This document shows positions 61,498 through 64,000 of a DNA stretch of 64,000 nucleotides, piece by piece. Every line of letters begins with the position of its first letter. Within the stretch, counting starts at the first letter, position 1. A program made the translations under genes and the position numbers. Where the stretch lies: assembly GCA_964654285.1 (NCBI GenBank), contig CAZZJC010000008.1:1-64000 (forward strand), written 5' to 3'. The notes under the pieces are model-generated. The model had not been told where the DNA came from. It saw nothing but the letters and a program-made list of their open reading frames with translations, and did not search any database. Origin of the DNA: BJHQ01 sp964654285 (GTDB lineage: Bacteria; Planctomycetota; UBA11346).

Positions 61498-62871
61498 CTA
61501 TGGCACCGCGACCAGCCGGTCCGAGGTGTCGGCCTTGGCTTTTTTCCGGGCAACGCCCAAGGATGCCAACGTCACCTGGTATTCCTTGGCGGCGTTGGGT
61601 CCGAGCGGGCGGATGGTGCAGTTGCCCCTGCGGGATTCGGGCCCGCCGATGATGTAGAGGTTGCCGGCGCTGTGGACTTCGTCGGCCTGGGCGAGGACGG
61701 TCGCGAAACGGCGCTGGCTGAAGTCGACCACCACCGTGCGGCCGAGTTTGCGCAGGAAGCGCGCGACCTTCATCGCGTCGGCGAAGTGCTCGGTCTTCAT
61801 CGGATAGACCACGTCATCCACCGTCCGATGCAGGACCGGCACCAGGCTGCGGGCGCGCAGAACCTCGATCAGCGCCACATCGCCCATGGAGCCGATGGCG
61901 ACGGGAAGTTCGCCGCCGAAGACCTCGGCCAGGCCATCGCAACGCCCGCCGGCAGCCATCGGTCTGGGCAGGATGCCGTGATGGTCCCAGATCTCCCAGC
62001 CGACGGCATTGCCACCGTCCTGATGCCGGATGACCTTGGGATCGAAGCGCAGCAGGTGCGCGAGTCCGAGGGCATCGCACAGGTCGTGGATTTCGCGCAG
62101 GTTCTCGATGGCCGGATGGTCGCCGCCGAAGGTGGTGCTCAGGTCGGCGAGACCATCCGAGCCGGTGCCTCCGGCGCTGAGCAGATCGACGATGCGTCGG
62201 GCCGCCTCTGCAGACATGCCCAGCCTGACCAGATCGTGCGCGCTGCCGTCGATTCCAGCCTGACGGTGGCTGGCGAGGGCTGACCAGGCGTCGTCGAGCC
62301 GGCCTTCATCCAGACCGCCGGCGATGAGCTCGCCCGACAAAAGCCGTTGATCGCTGATCCGCACCTGCACGTCAGCGTCGTCCTCGGTCAGATCCAGGCC
62401 GACTTCGCGCAGCGCCTGCAGCTGGGCCGTGATGATCTCGGCCTCGGCCGCAACGGTGGTCAGACCGGCGGTCACCAGCGCCCATTCGAAGTGCTCATGC
62501 TTGCGTCCGCGCACGAGCGGGGCCTGGCGGAAGCAGCGTCCCAGCGAGGTCCAGCGCAGCGGCAGCGGTTCGGAACCGCCACGTGCGAGGACCATCCGCA
62601 CCAGACCGGGCCCGGCCCCCGCACGCAGGCAGATCTCCTCGCCTCCGCGATCGGTGAAGCGGTACAGGTTCGCCGCGATGGCCTGGCCGGACAACTGTTC
62701 GCGCAGGGCGCAGTCCTCGATCGGCGCCGGTTCGGCCTCATCGAACCCCCACCGGCGGGCGACTTCGCTCCATACCCCGAGCAGCCATCCGCGCAGGCGC
62801 AGATCCTCCGGGAATGCATCGCGCATCCCGCGTATGGGCAAGAGGTTGGACTCGTCGAGCGGTTCGGTCAT
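61498..62871 (-). CDS. HisRS-like protein lacking key synthetase residues
   Basis: This 457-aa protein has the class II HisRS/HisZ fold. GMRDAFPED lies at 15-23 and a motif-2-like stretch, CFRQAPLVRGRKHEHFEW, at 113-130. A glycine strand AAGGRCDGLAEVFGG (306-320) follows, and then a C-terminal anticodon-binding-type domain (about 350-430). The histidine-binding block RGLDYY of HisRS reads RHQDGG (282-287), and motif 3, normally GxxxGxER, reads GSMGDVAL with the Arg lost. It therefore is unlikely to charge tRNA. HisZ, the regulatory subunit of ATP phosphoribosyltransferase, has similar losses but normally lacks the anticodon domain. The start at 62871 is preferred; ATG at 62895 would add eight residues. 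Confidence 0.75.
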   Translation of the reverse strand: MTEPLDESNLLPIRGMRDAFPEDLRLRGWLLGVWSEVARRWGFDEAEPAPIEDCALREQLSGQAIAANLYRFTDRGGEEICLRAGAGPGLVRMVLARGGSEPLPLRWTSLGRCFRQAPLVRGRKHEHFEWALVTAGLTTVAAEAEIITAQLQALREVGLDLTEDDADVQVRISDQRLLSGELIAGGLDEGRLDDAWSALASHRQAGIDGSAHDLVRLGMSAEAARRIVDLLSAGGTGSDGLADLSTTFGGDHPAIENLREIHDLCDALGLAHLLRFDPKVIRHQDGGNAVGWEIWDHHGILPRPMAAGGRCDGLAEVFGGELPVAIGSMGDVALIEVLRARSLVPVLHRTVDDVVYPMKTEHFADAMKVARFLRKLGRTVVVDFSQRRFATVLAQADEVHSAGNLYIIGGPESRRGNCTIRPLGPNAAKEYQVTLASLGVARKKAKADTSDRLVAVP

Positions 62872-63071
62872 AGGACGTTCCAAGGAACGGTTCATGGCGG
62901 GACGGCGACCTGGTCGGACTGCGTGCGGTGGGGTCCACCTTCAAGACACCGCCGCCAGGGTTCCGTCCACCGCGCCCCCGGTTCAGGCGGTGCGACGCCG
63001 TCCATCCGGTGTCCTGGTGGCCACGGGGAAGAGGCTCGACCCGGCGCCGCTTCCACCCAGGCTGCCCGGCC

Positions 63072-63692
63072 ATGGCGACACTCCACCCGGTTCTGCTCAT
63101 CCTCCTGGTCGCGCTCGGCATGGCCGTCCCGGCGGCTGCCGGCGATGCCACCAGCGTCAATCAGCTCGGGGCCCAGCTGACCGCGGAGCGGGCGCGCCAG
63201 TTGCGCGCCGCCGGCATGGTCGATCTCGCGGCCGGGCTGGAGCAGATCGCAGAGCAGGTCGCCGCCGGTTCGATGACCGTGAGCCAGGCCACCGCCCTGG
63301 TGCAACTCACCGATTCCGTCGCCGCCGGACGCCGGCCAGCCGCAGGAGGCCAGGCGAAACCCTTGGATGCCAATGGCGTCGCCAGCGTGCTCGATTCGCG
63401 TCCGGCCCCGGCCCCCTCCGTCCGGCCCAAGACCCCGGCGATCAGCACCAGCGTCGTCATCGTCGAAGCCGGCAATGACGGCCGTACCGCCCTGGTGATG
63501 CTCGACGCCAAGGACAAGCCCGGCCTCGCCGTCGGCCAGCGCTACGCCATCAAGCGGGCCGGGAAGACCCTGGCCTCGGTGATCGTCAACCAGGTTTCCG
63601 GCGGCTTCGCCGGCTGCGAGGTGATCGCGGAAAGCTGGAGCAGGCCCCAGACCAACATCGCCAAGGATGACCTGGCGGTGCAGGAACCCTGA
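63072..63692 (+). CDS. Small exported protein of unknown function
   Basis: This 206-aa protein has a signal peptide (LILLVALGMAVPAAAG), a helical segment (about 25-90) with QLGAQLTAERARQLRAAG and GLEQIAEQVAAGS, a Pro-rich hinge, and a C-terminal beta-like domain (about 125-206). In that domain SVVIVEAGNDGRTALVMLD and YAIKRAGKTLASVIVNQVSG look like an SH3-like or flagellar FlgT-like small barrel. It is probably periplasmic. It is divergent from the HisRS-like gene across a 200-bp gap (62872-63071) that has no clear gene. No family name is assigned. Confidence 0.65.
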   Translation: MATLHPVLLILLVALGMAVPAAAGDATSVNQLGAQLTAERARQLRAAGMVDLAAGLEQIAEQVAAGSMTVSQATALVQLTDSVAAGRRPAAGGQAKPLDANGVASVLDSRPAPAPSVRPKTPAISTSVVIVEAGNDGRTALVMLDAKDKPGLAVGQRYAIKRAGKTLASVIVNQVSGGFAGCEVIAESWSRPQTNIAKDDLAVQEP

Positions 63693-63714
63693 GGGTGGCG
63701 TGGCGGTGCGGTAA

Positions 63715-63726
63715 CCCCGATCGGGG
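63715..63726. terminator. Small palindrome between convergent genes
   Basis: CCCC-GATC-GGGG is a 12-bp perfect palindrome in the 39-bp gap between the exported-protein gene and the glycosyltransferase gene. It could form a short hairpin and act as a weak bidirectional terminator. Confidence 0.25.
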
Positions 63727-63731
63727 CCGGC

Positions 63732-64000
63732 CTATTTCCGCCCCAACCCCGCATAGATCGCGTTCATCTCGCGCGCCATGTGGTCGAGGCTGAAGCGGGT
63801 GCGGGCCGCCTCGCGGCCGGCCGCGCCCAGTTTCGCGGCGCGCTCGGGATTGCCCAGCACGCTGTCCAGCGTGCGCGCCAGGGTGGCGGCGTCGTTGGGT
63901 TCGTAGATCACCCCGCCGCCGGTGCTGTCGACGATCTCGGGATACGCGCCGACCTTGGGCAGGACCACCGGCCGGCCGGCGGCCATGGCTTCGACCATGA
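63732..64000 (-). CDS. Glycosyltransferase family 4 protein, C-terminal part only
   Basis: The last 89 codons of a leftward gene are present; the rest lies beyond the right edge. The segment has VEAMAAGRPVVLPKVGAYPE, the usual GT-B donor-binding block with Glu-x7-Glu. The family-typical GGGVIYEPNDAATLARTLD and a final helix follow. It is therefore the C-terminal half of a GT4 (group 1) glycosyltransferase using a nucleotide sugar. The acceptor cannot be told from this fragment. Confidence 0.85.
   Translation of the reverse strand, partial: MVEAMAAGRPVVLPKVGAYPEIVDSTGGGVIYEPNDAATLARTLDSVLGNPERAAKLGAAGREAARTRFSLDHMAREMNAIYAGLGRK

Overview
The window is high-GC DNA (about two thirds G+C) with dense, strongly GC3-biased genes and no rRNA, tRNA, phage, transposase or CRISPR signal that I could see. 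Several features point to a PVC-group, probably Planctomycetota-like, Gram-negative heterotroph. These are a secreted sulfatase beside a secreted formylglycine-generating enzyme, many small outer-membrane beta-barrels, lipobox proteins, PqiA-type membrane proteins, a tagaturonate-epimerase-like protein and a URO-D-family protein inside a sugar cluster. The phylum is an inference; only the Gram-negative envelope is directly supported.

Positions 94-22114 form one catabolic island built around a divergent promoter at about 4403-4599. Leftwards run a FadR/GntR-type regulator, two SDR proteins, a mutarotase-fold protein and an UlaG-like metallo-beta-lactamase. Rightwards runs a tightly packed set of at least 15 genes. 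It encodes an FAH-family hydrolase, a D-2-hydroxyacid dehydrogenase, an Ldh2-family dehydrogenase, a URO-D-family protein, KDPG aldolase, KDG kinase, a UxaE-like epimerase, a TalC-like transaldolase, a third SDR, an aldehyde dehydrogenase, a two-gene 2-oxoacid dehydrogenase complex with rearranged domains, and an RbsABC-type ABC importer. Together they look like uptake and oxidation of a sugar acid or uronate through KDG/KDPG to pyruvate. Acyl-CoA would be made on site by an E1alpha-E1beta-lipoyl fusion plus an E2 that carries two subunit-binding domains and no lipoyl domain. An AT-rich perfect inverted repeat in the divergent promoter, with a second partial copy after the regulator gene, is the likely operator.

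Positions 22144-28992 hold mixed genes: a STAS protein, an MFS-HEAT fusion, lysA, a coiled-coil protein of the zinc-ribbon family with its cysteines lost, an EamA exporter and ppk2. The ppk2 ribosome-binding site is paired in a hairpin.

Positions 29093-44804 are rich in storage and envelope genes: glgX, two patatin-like lipoproteins, a lipoprotein with a C-terminal membrane anchor, an AI-2E-family transporter, six outer-membrane beta-barrel candidates, a small tryptophan-rich candidate gene, a small membrane protein and a secreted EF-hand protein.

Positions 45288-64000 hold a sulfatase and FGE pair, a tandem PqiA protein, two MscS channels, a large secreted glycine-rich-tail protein, a GH63-type glycosidase, a Cache-domain Ser/Thr kinase, a membrane-anchored NHL/beta-propeller protein, a HisRS-like protein that has lost synthetase residues, a small exported protein, and the 3' end of a GT4 glycosyltransferase that runs off the right edge.
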